Shown: positions 10,620 to 21,916 of the stretch, piece after piece
Numbering within the stretch: the stretch's first letter is position 1
Layout of the letters: each line of letters starts with the position of its first letter
NCBI GenBank assembly: GCA_905250075.1
Contig: CAJNOP010000281.1
Span: 62,001 to 126,000 of the forward strand
Length of the DNA stretch: 64,000 bases
Direction: 5' to 3'
DNA from: Rotaria sp. Silwood1
Lineage: Eukaryota; Rotifera; Eurotatoria; Philodinida; Philodinidae
Position numbers and translations under genes: made by a program
Notes under the pieces: model-generated
The model's database searches: none
Told to the model about the DNA's origin: nothing
What the model saw: the letters and a program-made list of their open reading frames with translations, nothing else

Positions 10620-12487
10620 ACCTACACCACGCTATACCTTGGCAAGATGAGAATTGGGGACGAAATAATGCAACTTCTGGCTGAAGCCTTACGAAACAAT
10701 AATGTGTGCGATAGAAACATTTCATCTTTCTCATATCCATTTTTGTTGTTTTACACAGACACTCATCGAACTGTGTCTTAAGCAGAATGACATTGGTAAT
10801 AATGGAGCATATTATTTGGCTGATGCATTACGAAATAACAATGTAAATTCTAGTGATGCTTTATTTCTATTGCATGCGTCTATGATATTTCATACAGACA
10901 CTGACTATACTCGATTTGTCGAGCAATCGAATCGAAGCTGCAGGTGCTCAACAGTTAGCTGATGCATTGCAGCACATTAAAGTAATTTATAATAAGACTT
11001 CATCTCTGTAATTTCATTCATCTAAAATTTTATGTCGTAGTCATTGAATATATTGCGCTTTGCACGGAACAGACTCGGATGTGATGGTATACAACATTTG
11101 ACTAGAGCATTACAACATTTACACGTAGCTGAAAAAATAATGATTCAGCTTTTTCATAGTTATCTGTACTTTTTCTTACAGGCGTTAACTACTTTGGAGC
11201 TTGGTTGGAATCAAATTGGAGACAATGGAGTCAAACATTTGATGGAAGCATTACGGTGTAGCAAAGTAGCCCATTATAAAGGTTTATTTCTCTTATATCT
11301 GTCTACCAACACAGACAATCACAACATTGAAACTGTCTGACAATAAAATCACAGCCACAGGTGCTCAATATCTAACTGATGCATTGGAATTTTCCCACGT
11401 AACCCGAATACTAATTTATTCCACTTATATAATTCTTTACTTTTTCACATAGACACTTATGAATCTGGACCTTGGTTGGAATGAAATCGGAGCTGTAGGG
11501 GCACAGTATATGGCTAATATATTAAGACATACCAATGTGATCCAAAAATAACTCCTTCATTTGGTTTACATTCATATTTGTTTCTTCACGCAGACACTGA
11601 CCACATTGGATCTTGAACGTAATGGAATTGGATGCCAAGGCATTCAATATTTGGCTGACACACTACAAAATAACATGGTCACTCACAGTATTATTTCACC
11701 CTATTCTCATACTCGTCTTTTTTACACAGACACTTACCACATTAAATCTTCGCTCGAACCATATGGACAGTAATGGTTCTCAACATTTGGCTAATGCATT
11801 ACGAAATAATAAAGTAACTGTACCATTGATTTTTTTTCATATATTTTATGTTTTCATTTCAAAATATAGACACTAGCTACACTTAATCTTGGCCTGAACA
11901 AAATTGGTGATGATGGAGTTCAGTATCTAGCTGAAGCATTACGCAATAACTATGTGATATATAATTCAATAACATCTGTCTCGTGTATGTTTTTATTTTT
12001 CATATAGACACTCAGCACGCTAAATCTGCAACAGAATGAAATAAGAGATACTGGAGCGCAACATTTGGCTAATACACTACGATATAACTATGTACTTGAT
12101 AATGCTGCTTTGTTTCTTATATGTTCATGTTACCTTTCTTACACAGACATTGATCTCGCTGAATCTACAGCAGAATAATATTGGAGATTTGGGGGCACAA
12201 AATTTAGCCGACGCACTGCAGAATAACACAGTAAAATATCAGGTGTTTCTTTCTTTCTTATTTGTTGACTCTTTGTTCTTCCTAGACACTCGTTATGCTG
12301 AATCTTCAATGGAATCAAATTACATTCAATAAAATACAACATTTGATGAATGTATTCAGACATAATGAGGTGATTCGTCATATAATTTCATGTCTGTCAA
12401 AAATAGTTGGTATTTTTCATTCAGAGACGCATCGAACTTAGCAACCAGTTGTTCGACTTGTATTCCACGGATTATTCATGGGATTGA
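10620..12487 (+). CDS. Leucine-rich-repeat (RNI/NLRC3-like) protein, 13 single-repeat exons plus C-terminal exon
   Basis: Thirteen exons of exactly 84 nt (28 codons), all phase 0: 10620-10703, 10759-10842, 10898-10981, 11041-11124, 11182-11265, 11315-11398, 11453-11536, 11594-11677, 11730-11813, 11870-11953, 12008-12091, 12147-12230 and 12286-12369. A final exon 12425-12487 ends in TGA. Each 84-nt exon is one ribonuclease-inhibitor-type LRR, for example TLTTLDLERNGIGCQGIQYL plus ADTLQNNM; most start with ACACT right after the acceptor AG. The family includes NLRC3-like immune regulators and RNH1; these repeats form a curved protein-binding surface. There is no NACHT domain in view. No start codon was found before 10620, so the N-terminus is likely the F-box exon upstream or an unrecognised exon. 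The last exon (RRIELSNQLFDLYSTDYSWD) caps the solenoid. A possible fossil repeat (LNTLYYGEK) lies near 12635. Confidence 0.85.
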
Positions 12488-13600
12488 ATCTTTGAAGAAG
12501 AATAATTACGCAAAGTTAGCTCGAATGGGCTCACGAACATAAGTGAAATAAAATTCATGAAGTTCATTACTATCTTTTACTTTTCAATGAATAAATAGGA
12601 TTATTGTTCGTTACTTCCTTGGTTTTTAGACCATCACTCAACACGCTATATTATGGAGAAAAGATCTGAAGAACGTAGACGTAAAATTCAATCTATAATG
12701 TTTGTGTTTGTGCATATAAGAAACAATGTCGCAGAGAAGAGTTTATCATTAAGAGAGAATTGTTGAGAAAATCCACTGCTATTTGACGGTTCACCATATT
12801 CAATTAGATCTTTTTTCTTTTTGTTATTACCAACATAGATGATATTACTGCCAAAGTTCCAACCATTTAACTTATGTTAGCCACATAAAAGTATCGTGAA
12901 ACTGTTGATGGCTTTCATATATCATTGTTAATGTTGCTATTTCTTATGCTATTTGTGACCCATACGTATTCGTCAAGTCTAGCGGCAAGCTAAACAAGGA
13001 TTTCATCTTAAATGACTCTCATATCTTTTTTTTTTAATGATCAGGTTGATAATTTGATTGCAAAAGAAAGAAAACAGACCACTAATATTTCACTGTTAGT
13101 GCTGATAAAGCCAAATGACGACGAAGCAAAAGATAGAACAATACGCTCAATTACTTCGTCCAATGTAACGTCAATAATTTAGGACAGAATTTCAATAGAT
13201 ACGACCGAAAAATCGTTTTTTCGTGGACGGCTTTTAAATATGTATAGCGCCAAAGTCCACATGGTGCCGCGGATACGTTCGTATATGTGGTTTGATCTTT
13301 CACTACGAGACTGATCAAATAGTTCAGAATACTTTGTGTATGCCAGTGATGCCTATCCACAATGTATATGAACATCCAACGGCTTTTGATGCCTTTACCA
13401 ACCAGATGAACATGTGATGCCATAGTTAGATGCAACATGCATTGCTCTTTAAGATGACTATAAGCACTTACTATACTTATTTTTTCTCAATCTATATAAA
13501 TAGATCCATACTAAATAAAAACAAAACTCTACACTTCGATGATCACTCTTCCATTTCTATCTAGTCTGGTAAATCTTCCGTCAAATGCCTCTGTTTTGAA
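12488..13600. other. 3' flank of LRR gene and unassigned DNA
   Basis: Holds a decayed LRR-like start near 12635 and a minus-strand open frame at 13151-13438 with no recognisable domain. Nothing else is supportable. Confidence 0.4.
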
Positions 13601-13655
13601 GTGTGGTTGTGAATATTGTATATGCGTGTGAGATGAATTTCAACACCCACACGCC
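13601..13655. repeat. Telomere-like hairpin module (short)
   Basis: GTGTGGTTGTG and GCGTGTGAG form the G-rich side, and CAACACCCACACGCC the C-rich side, about 20 bp apart. Same G-then-C order as the other modules. Confidence 0.5.
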
Positions 13656-13760
13656 TAATAGAAGACTGGCTACAAAAAATTAGTACACTTGGGCATAATA
13701 AAGATCAAGTAGATCTTGTTTAATACGTTCACGTAAATTATTTGTATTGGATATCATAAT

Positions 13761-13832
13761 GGAGTGTGGGTGTTACTGTTATCATTCACACGAACAGTCA
13801 CACTTATATTCACCCCTACACTACACCCACAC
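13761..13832. repeat. Telomere-like hairpin module
   Basis: GGAGTGTGGGTGTTACTG opens the module and CACCCCTACACTACACCCAC closes it. The spacer also holds CACACGAACAGTCACAC. It lies 105 bp from the previous module. Confidence 0.6.
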
Positions 13833-14015
13833 TTTTGAAACTTTCATGGCCATGTGATGTAGCTTTTTCGATGATGAAAATCGAAAACAGAACAAAACAA
13901 CTGAATGACGAAAGAATTCTTTTGTTGACAAAGTAAAGAACAAAGTCAATTAGTGATGATATCTTATATTATCAGTTCTTTTTCGTTTGTCCTCGTTTCT
14001 AAAGTATAGCTTCAC

Positions 14016-14690
14016 ATGGCTACAACAACTGACAAAACTTTCTGTGTTAACTGTAACAAACCAAGAAATACTGTTAAATGTGTTGAATGTTTTCAAGATT
14101 TTTTGCTGTGATTATATCCATGAACATCGTCATGAGTTGAACGAACAGTGAGGTACAATTGAAGATCCATGAAATGAGCTCAAGATTGAAGTCGATAAAC
14201 AAAATATTGACCCATGAACACATAAATTAATGAAACGAATCAATGAATGAGATCTTGAATCGATTGAAAAGGTTCTACAAGTCTAATGAAGCTCATCAGG
14301 AACCCTTATCGTATGTCATCAGATTCGCCAGCGACCTCGATTTTAATTTGAAGTAATTGAAACAAAACATCATTCTAATGAAAAACTTGAAACATCCGCA
14401 GATATTCTCAAGAATCCACCAGATTTCAAGCTTGAATATTATTTAATATCTTTCATTAGAAAATTCGGTCTTAACAATAATAGTAAGTCATATATTCTAG
14501 ATGAAATTGAAAGGATTCAAAGAGTTTTCTCTTCATCTCATTTTCTTGGACAGTTAAAATGAATTATGCAATCAATGAAATTCTATTTCAACGAAAAACT
14601 GATTGCCAAAGGTTTTCTTCTAATGTTCACTATTCATAGAGAAATGATATGCAATTTTCTCAATTCCTAAACGGTGACTCTTATGTCTTT
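14016..14690 (+). pseudogene. Broken B-box-type zinc-finger protein gene (bdelloid family)
   Basis: ATG 14016 opens MATTTDKTFCVNCNKPRNTV followed by KCVECFQDF, a B-box-like zinc-binding start. A one-base insertion in a T run near 14100-14105 shifts the frame. After the shift the reading continues as CDYIHEHRHELNEQ, then segments interrupted by in-frame TGA at 14149, 14170, 14215 and 14248 and TAA at 14284. Further similarity-like coding is visible to about 14690 (DFKLEYYLISFIRKFGLNN, YILDEIERIQRVF, FYFNEKLIAKGF). Families with a CxxC..CxxC..C..H..H start followed by a coiled coil are common in bdelloid gene sets. The product cannot be made from this copy. In several places a Trp codon (TGG) would restore sense to a TGA, which suggests transition-driven decay (inference). 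Confidence 0.65.
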
Positions 14691-16959
14691 TTCGACTAAG
14701 GTATCGGTTAGGCGTTGCACAGTTGAGCAAAAGTCTCGATGTTATGAACTGTTCGAAAAATTAATATAATCTATTGAAAGAGTTCAGTTTAGCCCAAAGG
14801 AATTGTTTGAAAACTTTCTTTTAACCGAAGCTGATATGGGTTAACAGCTCAGGAGACAATTTCATCTGAGCTTATGAGTAAGACTGTAAAAGTTCCACTT
14901 CAAAACATATGGTTAACAGTTCGTACAATCTGGTTCAACGGTTCGGTTCATGAGAATTTAATTTATATAAAACTGCTAAAATCCTACTCAGGAGCTGAAG
15001 CTGTGTTAGGTCTAGAGCGACTTTTGATTTTTGTTATTGCTGTAACTCATCGAAAACTGAACTTTTTGCTTAAAAAATCTAATCCTTTTTTTCTGCTCCT
15101 AGACTAAAGCAATATTCCAGATATTTAACTAAAATCTTGTTCCATTTTAGCGAAAATTTAGTTTTAGTTGCCCAATGTACACTGACATTTGAGAAGTATT
15201 ATGCAATAAGATTTATTGGTATATGAGAGTAGCATAAATATATTGGCTTTGATATAGGGAAAGCTTTGAAAAATATAATTCTGATGTAAAATCGATATCA
15301 CTCTATCAATTACAATACTTAGTTTTGTCTTATTATAAAATTTATTTTCGTTAATGTTTTTTCTCAAATGATGCAATCGCTGTACTCTCTATTTATATCA
15401 ATTTATAGGTGTGTGATCAGTTGCAGAAACAAAAACGAGAAGAAGAACGAAGGGATGATCGAGAGAAGGATACACAACGAAGATAGTAAGATCTGGTGTT
15501 ATCGTTACAGAATATAACATCGAACTTTCATCGAAATTTATTGTGATAATATTGACTAAAGAATTAAATAATAGTGCAGAAAATTAGAGTGTTACTTTAA
15601 CTTTCACTTTATACATTGAAATGCTTTTGTTATGATATTATGGAATGTAAATAAATTTAGCTCAATCTCACTTCTTTTCTATTCCATGAGAAACAGTTAC
15701 AATCATAGATTTCTAGCATTTTACAAACTATCTTTTGGTTTGTGTGGAAAAACAGACATATTGCAAGGAATATTCTTTTTTTTTAAACTAGTAACCGACG
15801 TGATGAAATGAAGGAATGAATTCGAACTTAGAAGTAGACTTATACTGTTCAAAAATAAAATACTAATTGACTTCAACTTTCAAAAAGTACATGTCAAAAT
15901 TCTATTCTGTAGAACTGTTGAATTCATCAAAGAGATTGTTTTGACATTTTTTCTTAGTTCGATGCTGCAAACACATAATTTGATTACTGTGCCCAAGCTT
16001 AACATTCTTAACAAAAAGCTGTGGGATCCTTAACCTAATGTGTTATCCAAATTTTACGATTAAAATATGTTAGGCTTCAGCTAAGAATCCAGTATTTTTT
16101 AGTTCTTTAAGAGAAAACTTATGACCCTTGAATACGCTTTCTGTTCTTAAAAACGTAGCCTTGATGCATTCTGGAAAGTGTTAAGAAAAACTCTTTTTCC
16201 TGATAGGAAGTTGTAGGTATGCATATGACGACTACCCGTTGGACCTTTTCTCAGATGTGCAACTTGATCATCTGAACCAGAATCTGTGTTCTCAAATGCA
16301 AAGGATAATCTGCAATCGATTGCATGTAGACTAGTATCAGTCATCTAATAAAGCTACGTTCCTAGATTCTCTTATAGAAGAACATGAAATAGAGAACTAC
16401 ATCATGGGCGCATATATCATGGAGCAGAATATGAAACTGATACTCTTAAACTTGAGTTTTTTAACTTGATAGTGTGGATAAGATTACTTGAAGCGAACGG
16501 CAGATCTGATCTAAGTAAAGAAGCAACTCGTTAAAGCTTTTCTTGAAATTATAGGTTACAATAGCGTGGCTACTATAGCTTGGCGTGTCAATTTTCAAGA
16601 GTTTGGCTTATTAGACTTATTATTAAAATTTTTCTAACGCTTGAAATTTCTGTTATTTGTACACTTCTGTCTCTTAAGAAATTTTCCAGAATGGACTCAT
16701 TGATCATGCAACTATGGATGATAATTCATTTATAGAGAATGCATATGCTTGCACTTTAAGATCTCTGAACTCTCTTCTGTGTCCACTGATGTAATAAAAT
16801 AATAAACATTAGTGCTTACTCATATATTAGAAAGCACACGTAAATAGATTGGTGGAAATTACTTAACACGAATAATATGTATTTACCAATGATGCTCTTA
16901 AAAATCATCTTCCCTAGCACGTGTATAAATACATACTTGAAAATTTGTTTTAGTTATAG
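14691..16959. other. Unassigned DNA upstream of the MFS gene
   Basis: A possible 3' exon tail lies near 15409-15489 (acceptor ATAG, then QLQKQKREEERRDDREKD and a TAG stop). It is charged and coiled-coil-like but too short to assign. Otherwise I see AT-rich sequence with small chance frames (14874-15107, 16147-16344). ATAG directly before the MFS ATG at 16960 could be a splice acceptor for a 5' UTR exon. Confidence 0.35.
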
Positions 16960-18555
16960 ATGAACTTAAATAATGATAACTCATGCAATAATCGGTCGTC
17001 ACTCAGGACTGAGATTGGCTTGGAAAATGAAAGTTCCAGCGATGTGAATAGCAACGAAAATGACATAGTATGCCCAATTACAGTTTCTTTCTCGCCGACC
17101 TCACTCGACAGTATTGCTAAGCCTGCATCAACAGATTTGGAAACACCGTCGCCTACATCAACACATCTGGAAGTACCATTGCCTACTGCAGTCGAAGAAA
17201 TCTCTATCTATGATGTAAGAAGTCATCTGAAACGTAACATTGTACTTGCAGCTCTGGCGATGATCGCTTTTCTACTTCCATTTTGTGATACTATATACTT
17301 ACCTGCAATCAACGACATCGCTAATGATTTGAAAACGTCTAACACGCTAGTAGCAATAAGTATATCAATCTACTTGTTCATGAGTGGCATTTTAAGTCTT
17401 CTTTGGGGATGCATATCAGATCGATTCGGTCGAAAGATTACAACGATGGTATCGATTATTATCTTTTTGATAGCATCAATAGTATGCATATTTGCTCCTA
17501 CTATAACTGTTCTTATTATATTTCGTGCCATAGAAGGTGGAACAATATCAGCAACGTTAGTAGTTGGTCAGGCCTTAGTAGCTGATATCTATCCCAAGGA
17601 AAAGCGAGGACTTGCAGAAGCATTTTTTTTCGTGCCCTTTAACATTGGTCCTGTAATTGGTCCTTTGATCGGAGGTCCATTATCCCAAGTGTTTGGTTGG
17701 CGTAGTATTTTCATGTTTTTGTCAATCCTTTCATTTTGTGTTTTGGTCATAATGTTGGTCATAGTGCCTGAAACGCATCAGTACTTAGTGAAAGAGCGCT
17801 TCCATAAAGCGAATCCTACCAAACGCATTACCGATGCTGAGCCAAACGAGATGATACCATTTCAAAAACCTTGGAAACCACTCATTTATTTGACTGATTT
17901 GACAATACTACCTTACATTGGTGTGATGACGACGAGTTTTGCTACCCTATTTACCAGTATTGCCCTCTTTTCTACTTATGCTAGTGAAAATCCATATAGC
18001 TACTCAGAAACCATTATTGGTCTACTTTTCGTACCAAGTGGAGTAGCCGAGTTCACAACTAGTCTCCTTAGTGGATGGCTGTCGGACAAAGCTAGCAAAC
18101 ATTTTGGACATGACAGATGCCCTGAAGGACGTCTTGTACCAGCTATTGCTTTGTCTATTCTTCATCCGATTGGATTAATTATTTATGGCTGGACATTCCA
18201 CTATAAATTTCATATAGCTGTACCAATTATTGGCTTGGTTTTGCTTAGCAGTGGTCAAGCGGTTCTCGAACCAAGTGTTTCGGCTTACTTGACAGCCAAA
18301 AAACAGAGTGAATCAGGAGCAGTGCTAGCTGCCAATACTTTTCTCAATTTCTGTGCAGCAGGCATTATTGTAACTATTGCCGTTCCTCTCGAGAATGCAA
18401 TGCATACGGGACCCTACTTTTCTCTCATGTGTGGAATAAATGTCGTGTCTATAACATTGGCCGGTATACAAGTGTACAAAAGTATAAGACGAGCAAAGCG
18501 TGCCACTGAACAATCAAATGATCCGATACGTCAGCTGGAAAACTCCACACAATAG
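16960..18555 (+). CDS. Major facilitator superfamily transporter, DHA1 drug:H+ antiporter type (fungal-like), intronless
   Basis: One uninterrupted exon of 531 residues. A Ser/Thr/Pro-rich cytosolic N-terminus of about 90 residues precedes twelve hydrophobic segments; the first begins at NIVLAALAMIAFLLPFCDTI. The loop 2-3 motif A is GCISDRFGRK. TM4 has FRAIEGGTISATLVVGQALV, followed by ADIYPKEKRGLAEAFF, and the TM5 antiporter motif is PFNIGPVIGPLIGGPLSQVF, followed by GWRSIF. PETH follows TM6. These motifs and the order are typical of the DHA1 family (12-TM proton-coupled efflux of drugs, polyamines or organic acids), and especially of fungal multidrug pumps. The protein acts in a membrane, probably plasma membrane. 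Neighbouring genes have introns and this one has none across 1.6 kb, which with the fungal-type motifs suggests horizontal acquisition (inference). Substrate is unknown. The frame is intact, so it is probably functional. Confidence 0.9.
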   Translation: MNLNNDNSCNNRSSLRTEIGLENESSSDVNSNENDIVCPITVSFSPTSLDSIAKPASTDLETPSPTSTHLEVPLPTAVEEISIYDVRSHLKRNIVLAALAMIAFLLPFCDTIYLPAINDIANDLKTSNTLVAISISIYLFMSGILSLLWGCISDRFGRKITTMVSIIIFLIASIVCIFAPTITVLIIFRAIEGGTISATLVVGQALVADIYPKEKRGLAEAFFFVPFNIGPVIGPLIGGPLSQVFGWRSIFMFLSILSFCVLVIMLVIVPETHQYLVKERFHKANPTKRITDAEPNEMIPFQKPWKPLIYLTDLTILPYIGVMTTSFATLFTSIALFSTYASENPYSYSETIIGLLFVPSGVAEFTTSLLSGWLSDKASKHFGHDRCPEGRLVPAIALSILHPIGLIIYGWTFHYKFHIAVPIIGLVLLSSGQAVLEPSVSAYLTAKKQSESGAVLAANTFLNFCAAGIIVTIAVPLENAMHTGPYFSLMCGINVVSITLAGIQVYKSIRRAKRATEQSNDPIRQLENSTQ

Positions 18556-19656
18556 TAAAACAGCACCAATTACTAGACTTGTCGCTCAAATCGAATATAC
18601 CATGATGATTGATTATCTTCCTAAAATAGTGTTTTATCAATGATATTAAGAAAGATATTTCATAGTTAGTGATGATAAACTGTTATTGATATTTGTTATA
18701 ATTTTTCTTGGCATAGAATATCGAAATTTTTATTACATGTGTATTTAACGAAGATGTTTAATTTTTCAAGGTTTATCTCTTCAACTCAATCTAATGCTGA
18801 AATAAATCAATAATCGAGCTTGATTTTTGTGACAGTGTTATTTCTTGACTAATAGTAATATTAAAAATACCTGAGGAAAAGAAATTCTATAAGACAATAT
18901 TTATTCAAGAACGTAATTATATTATGATAAACACCAATTTGTATTCCAGGTTGATTAACCTCGACCGTATACGGTCGTATACCGATCCGTTTTGGTAAAA
19001 AAGAGAGTGGATGTGACTGTGGGTATTAATTTCTGTGAATTGACTAACCATCCACAATCACATGTATTCGGCTTACATCGATGGATGTATTTTTAATCAG
19101 GCTTCATTCGTTTTTAGCACTTGGACAGAACAATATTTAAAAAACAGAGTTTGGTGCTTTCTTACGTCGAAAAAAAGCTCATTCAGTGATCTTTCGTATT
19201 CTATATTTCATGCCTTGGAACAAGTGACAAAGTACTGAACCAGATGCTAGCGTCTTTTTGATACCATTTGCCTCACAAAACAACGTGTATCTAATAGAAA
19301 ATCATAATGCTTCGCTCTATTCATATATTCATTCATCACTATCAATTAATTTCAAAATAAAAAAATGTGTTTCAAGGCCTCATTAGACCATGTCAATCAA
19401 CACAGGTTTCATGCTTCATCTATTTTTTTCCGACATAAAAACAAATCATTTGTCAATTAGTGTGTGAATAATTGACATACGAAAATGTATGAATCAAAAC
19501 ATATTTTTCAGTTGAGAGACATTACTTTTTTTTTGTGCGAAGACACTAAACGTATAAAAAGCTGTTTCCTGAAATAGGTATTTTGTACTTTTCCATTTTG
19601 TTCTACACTTCAGTTTTAGATAGTTATAACCTACAATACTCAACAAGATTAAAGTC
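18556..19656. other. Intergenic, with one telomere-like module
   Basis: Apart from the module at 19005-19062 and a small palindrome GACCGTATACGGTC near 18962, no coding or RNA signal was recognised. It should contain the promoter of the SPRY gene. Confidence 0.4.
19005..19062. repeat. Telomere-like hairpin module (degenerate)
   Basis: GAGTGGATGTGACTGTGGGT is followed by a spacer of about 20 bp and CCATCCACAATCACAT. The arms are partly complementary with each other and drift from TGTGGG/CCCACA. Confidence 0.5.
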
Positions 19657-20759
19657 ATGTCATGGATAATCGAAAAAAGTGATAATGCATCATCAGCCAT
19701 TAACATACAAGGTAACAGCGTTACTTGTCACAAAGAAGGTGATTATGGCAGTCCAATTCATGTTCTTTGGAAAGATCCAGCTGAAAAATCAGGATTATAT
19801 TACTGGCAAATTGAATTTTCACAATTAGATGAACATGGGGTTGCAAGTGTTGGTCTAACCACACAAGACCACTTCAAAGGTGGCTATAGGTTGAAGGCGA
19901 TGGAATACAATGGTAAGTTAGGGAATCTTTGTGTAGATCCAAAAGTCTCAAGCTCACAGCGGTTTCATGTCTCCCTCTATTCATAGAAACATCTACTTAC
20001 ATTACAGATTAAGTTTTCGCTACTTTTAGGTAACTTAACTAACGGTATTTATGCGTTAGTTGGTGCATTCGGTAGCGCTATTAAACAAGGTGACACTATT
20101 GATATTTTACTTAATCTGACTGACAGTGAAATGAAAGTGCATTTGTTTCATAACGGCCAACCATTAGGCCTGGCATTCCACGTACAAGCTCCGTTTCCAA
20201 AACCCTTGTTTCCAGGTAATTATTCGTACTCTTCTCATCAAATGTTTAGTTTAGTTTTCCAATCTTTGTTCATAAGCTAGTCATAAGCTTCTATGGAGAT
20301 GGTAAAGCTGCAATCAATCGATCCGAAAAAATTCCAAAAATGCTCGATCGACGACAAGAACAGTTCAAAGGCATGGATGGTCACTGGAAACTGGTTGATC
20401 ACCCACAATACAGTGAATGTATTGGTTATCACTTTCGTCTGTTTAAACCAGTTCGAGCCGATAGTAATACTTACTGTCTTCGGACTAGTATTGTAAATGA
20501 TATAAGTTGCGATCTTGTCCATGATCCGTTCACAAATAAATGGACAAATAAAGGCATTCAGACAACATTGATGGATGGAGATGACGAATTGCTACGAAAG
20601 GAAGAAGTAATGCTGAACCTTCTCGATGAAATAACCAATGTTGGGTTACAAGGACAACATTTGGTTATGATGTTGAATGGAAACCAAGTGAAATTTGAAC
20701 GGTATACACAGGATCCTTCAATAGCATACACGAAAAATGTTTTCACAGAAGAATATTAG
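19657..20759 (+). CDS. SPRY-domain protein with an unassigned C-terminal domain
   Basis: Three exons, 19657-19912, 20030-20215 and 20281-20759 (TAG), join in frame to 306 residues. Residues about 1-165 look like a SPRY/B30.2-type beta-sandwich: the strand SGLYYWQIEF, then GVASVGLTT, GIYALVGAFGSAIKQGDTID, MKVHLFHNGQPLGLAFHV, and PFPKPLFPGVISFYG. SPRY domains bind protein partners, for example in E3 ligases and RNA helicases. Residues about 185-306 (GHWKLVDHPQYSECIGYHF through LVMMLNGNQVKFERY) form a second domain I cannot assign; its alternating strands suggest a small beta-barrel. The ATG at 19657 starts MSWIIEKSDN. There is no signal peptide or membrane segment, so it is probably cytosolic. 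All splice sites are GT/AG and introns are 117 and 65 nt. Confidence 0.8.
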
Positions 20760-21024
20760 CTACTGGATTTATAATTACAAAGAGAATACTTAGAAATAGA
20801 TATAATTCCCCTTGTAACGCTTTTATAAACATTCACATGCATTTATTCGATTTGAATAAAATAATCTTTTGATCTAGTTCCTTTGTGCTTAGTGGTGTGA
20901 CCAACTGCAGTGTTATGGACCAAAGATTCAAACGAATCAGAAAATCTCAATAATTGAGTAGAAGCCTTATTCGAGTTCGATTATACATCGGAAATTAAAA
21001 GAAAAATCTCACTCATGTTAAACT
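20760..21024. other. 3' flank of SPRY gene
   Basis: Contains an AATAAAATAA-type poly(A) signal near 20855. Nothing else is evident. Confidence 0.45.
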
Positions 21025-21180
21025 AGCAAAAAACAGCAAAAGACAAAATTTTATATCAAGTATAATTGATAAATTCGAATGTGCTCATGTAAAAATAACC
21101 AAAAAGCAAAACATGCAATTTTACATTAATTACAATTTATAAACTTGAATGCACCTATTTTAAAATAGTAAAAAAGCATA
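21025..21180. repeat. Imperfect tandem duplication, about 75 bp unit, two copies
   Basis: Two adjacent related units can be aligned by their blocks TATAATTGATAAATTCGAAT / TACAATTTATAAACTTGAAT and by matching flanks (CAAAA...TTTTA...AAAAAGC). Divergence is considerable, so the duplication is old. Confidence 0.5.
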
Positions 21181-21354
21181 ATATAACCGTTTGCTGCGAC
21201 GGACAAATAAAAGTTCAGTTTCACAGGAAAAAATCGTTTTGTTGTGTCGGGTACTAGGTTTGTGACACTACAGAAAGCTTAGCAATGTGAAACCTGATAG
21301 TTCAATGAAATTAATTGTAAACACTTTGAGGTAATTAAGTATTGCATTATTCTC

Positions 21355-21890
21355 AGATGCTACAAGTATCCCAAAAGAGATCGCAGATGTTATCTGAGAC
21401 ACTGCGTGTAGCACATGGGATGTTGCAGGTGTCAGCCAGAAAACTGTAGGTATAAGCTTGGATACTTGATGCATAACTTAAGATGCTAGAGGTGTGACTT
21501 AGGATGCTGGAGATACTGTCTCGAATGCTACAAGTAAATACAGGGATGGTACGGATATAAACTGAGGTGGTAGAGGTATCTTTCAGAGCAGTACAGGTGC
21601 TGTCTGGAATACTATCAGAATCAGCTAGAGGGTTACTGGTGGTTTTTTCCTGTACAAGTATTACGGTAACTGCAGCAGGTACTACTTGGAATGTTACTAG
21701 AATTCCTTGTGAGTTAACACATATTACTCAGAATACGACAGATATCAGCTGTTATGTGATGAAGAATATTTTGAAGCCCGTGGGTATTACCTGGAATGCT
21801 ACAAATATTTCCTAGGATGCCATAGATGTTATGTGAAATTTTATGCGAACCACTTGAGACGCTTCAGCGATCACAGTAACGTAGCATCTG
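21355..21890. repeat. Decayed minisatellite, roughly 15/30-bp period
   Basis: Variants of GATGCTACAGGTGT(N)CTTGG recur: CAGATGCTACAAGTATCCC, GGGATGTTGCAGGTGTCAGC, AGATGCTAGAGGTGTGACTT, GGATGCTGGAGATACTG, CGAATGCTACAAGTAAATAC, GGAATGCTACAAATATTTCC and others, mostly spaced by multiples of about 15 bp. The plus-strand open frame 21567-21815 is a by-product of the repeat. Confidence 0.6.
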
Positions 21891-21916
21891 CAAGCGAACA
21901 GGTTGCATGGTCATGT

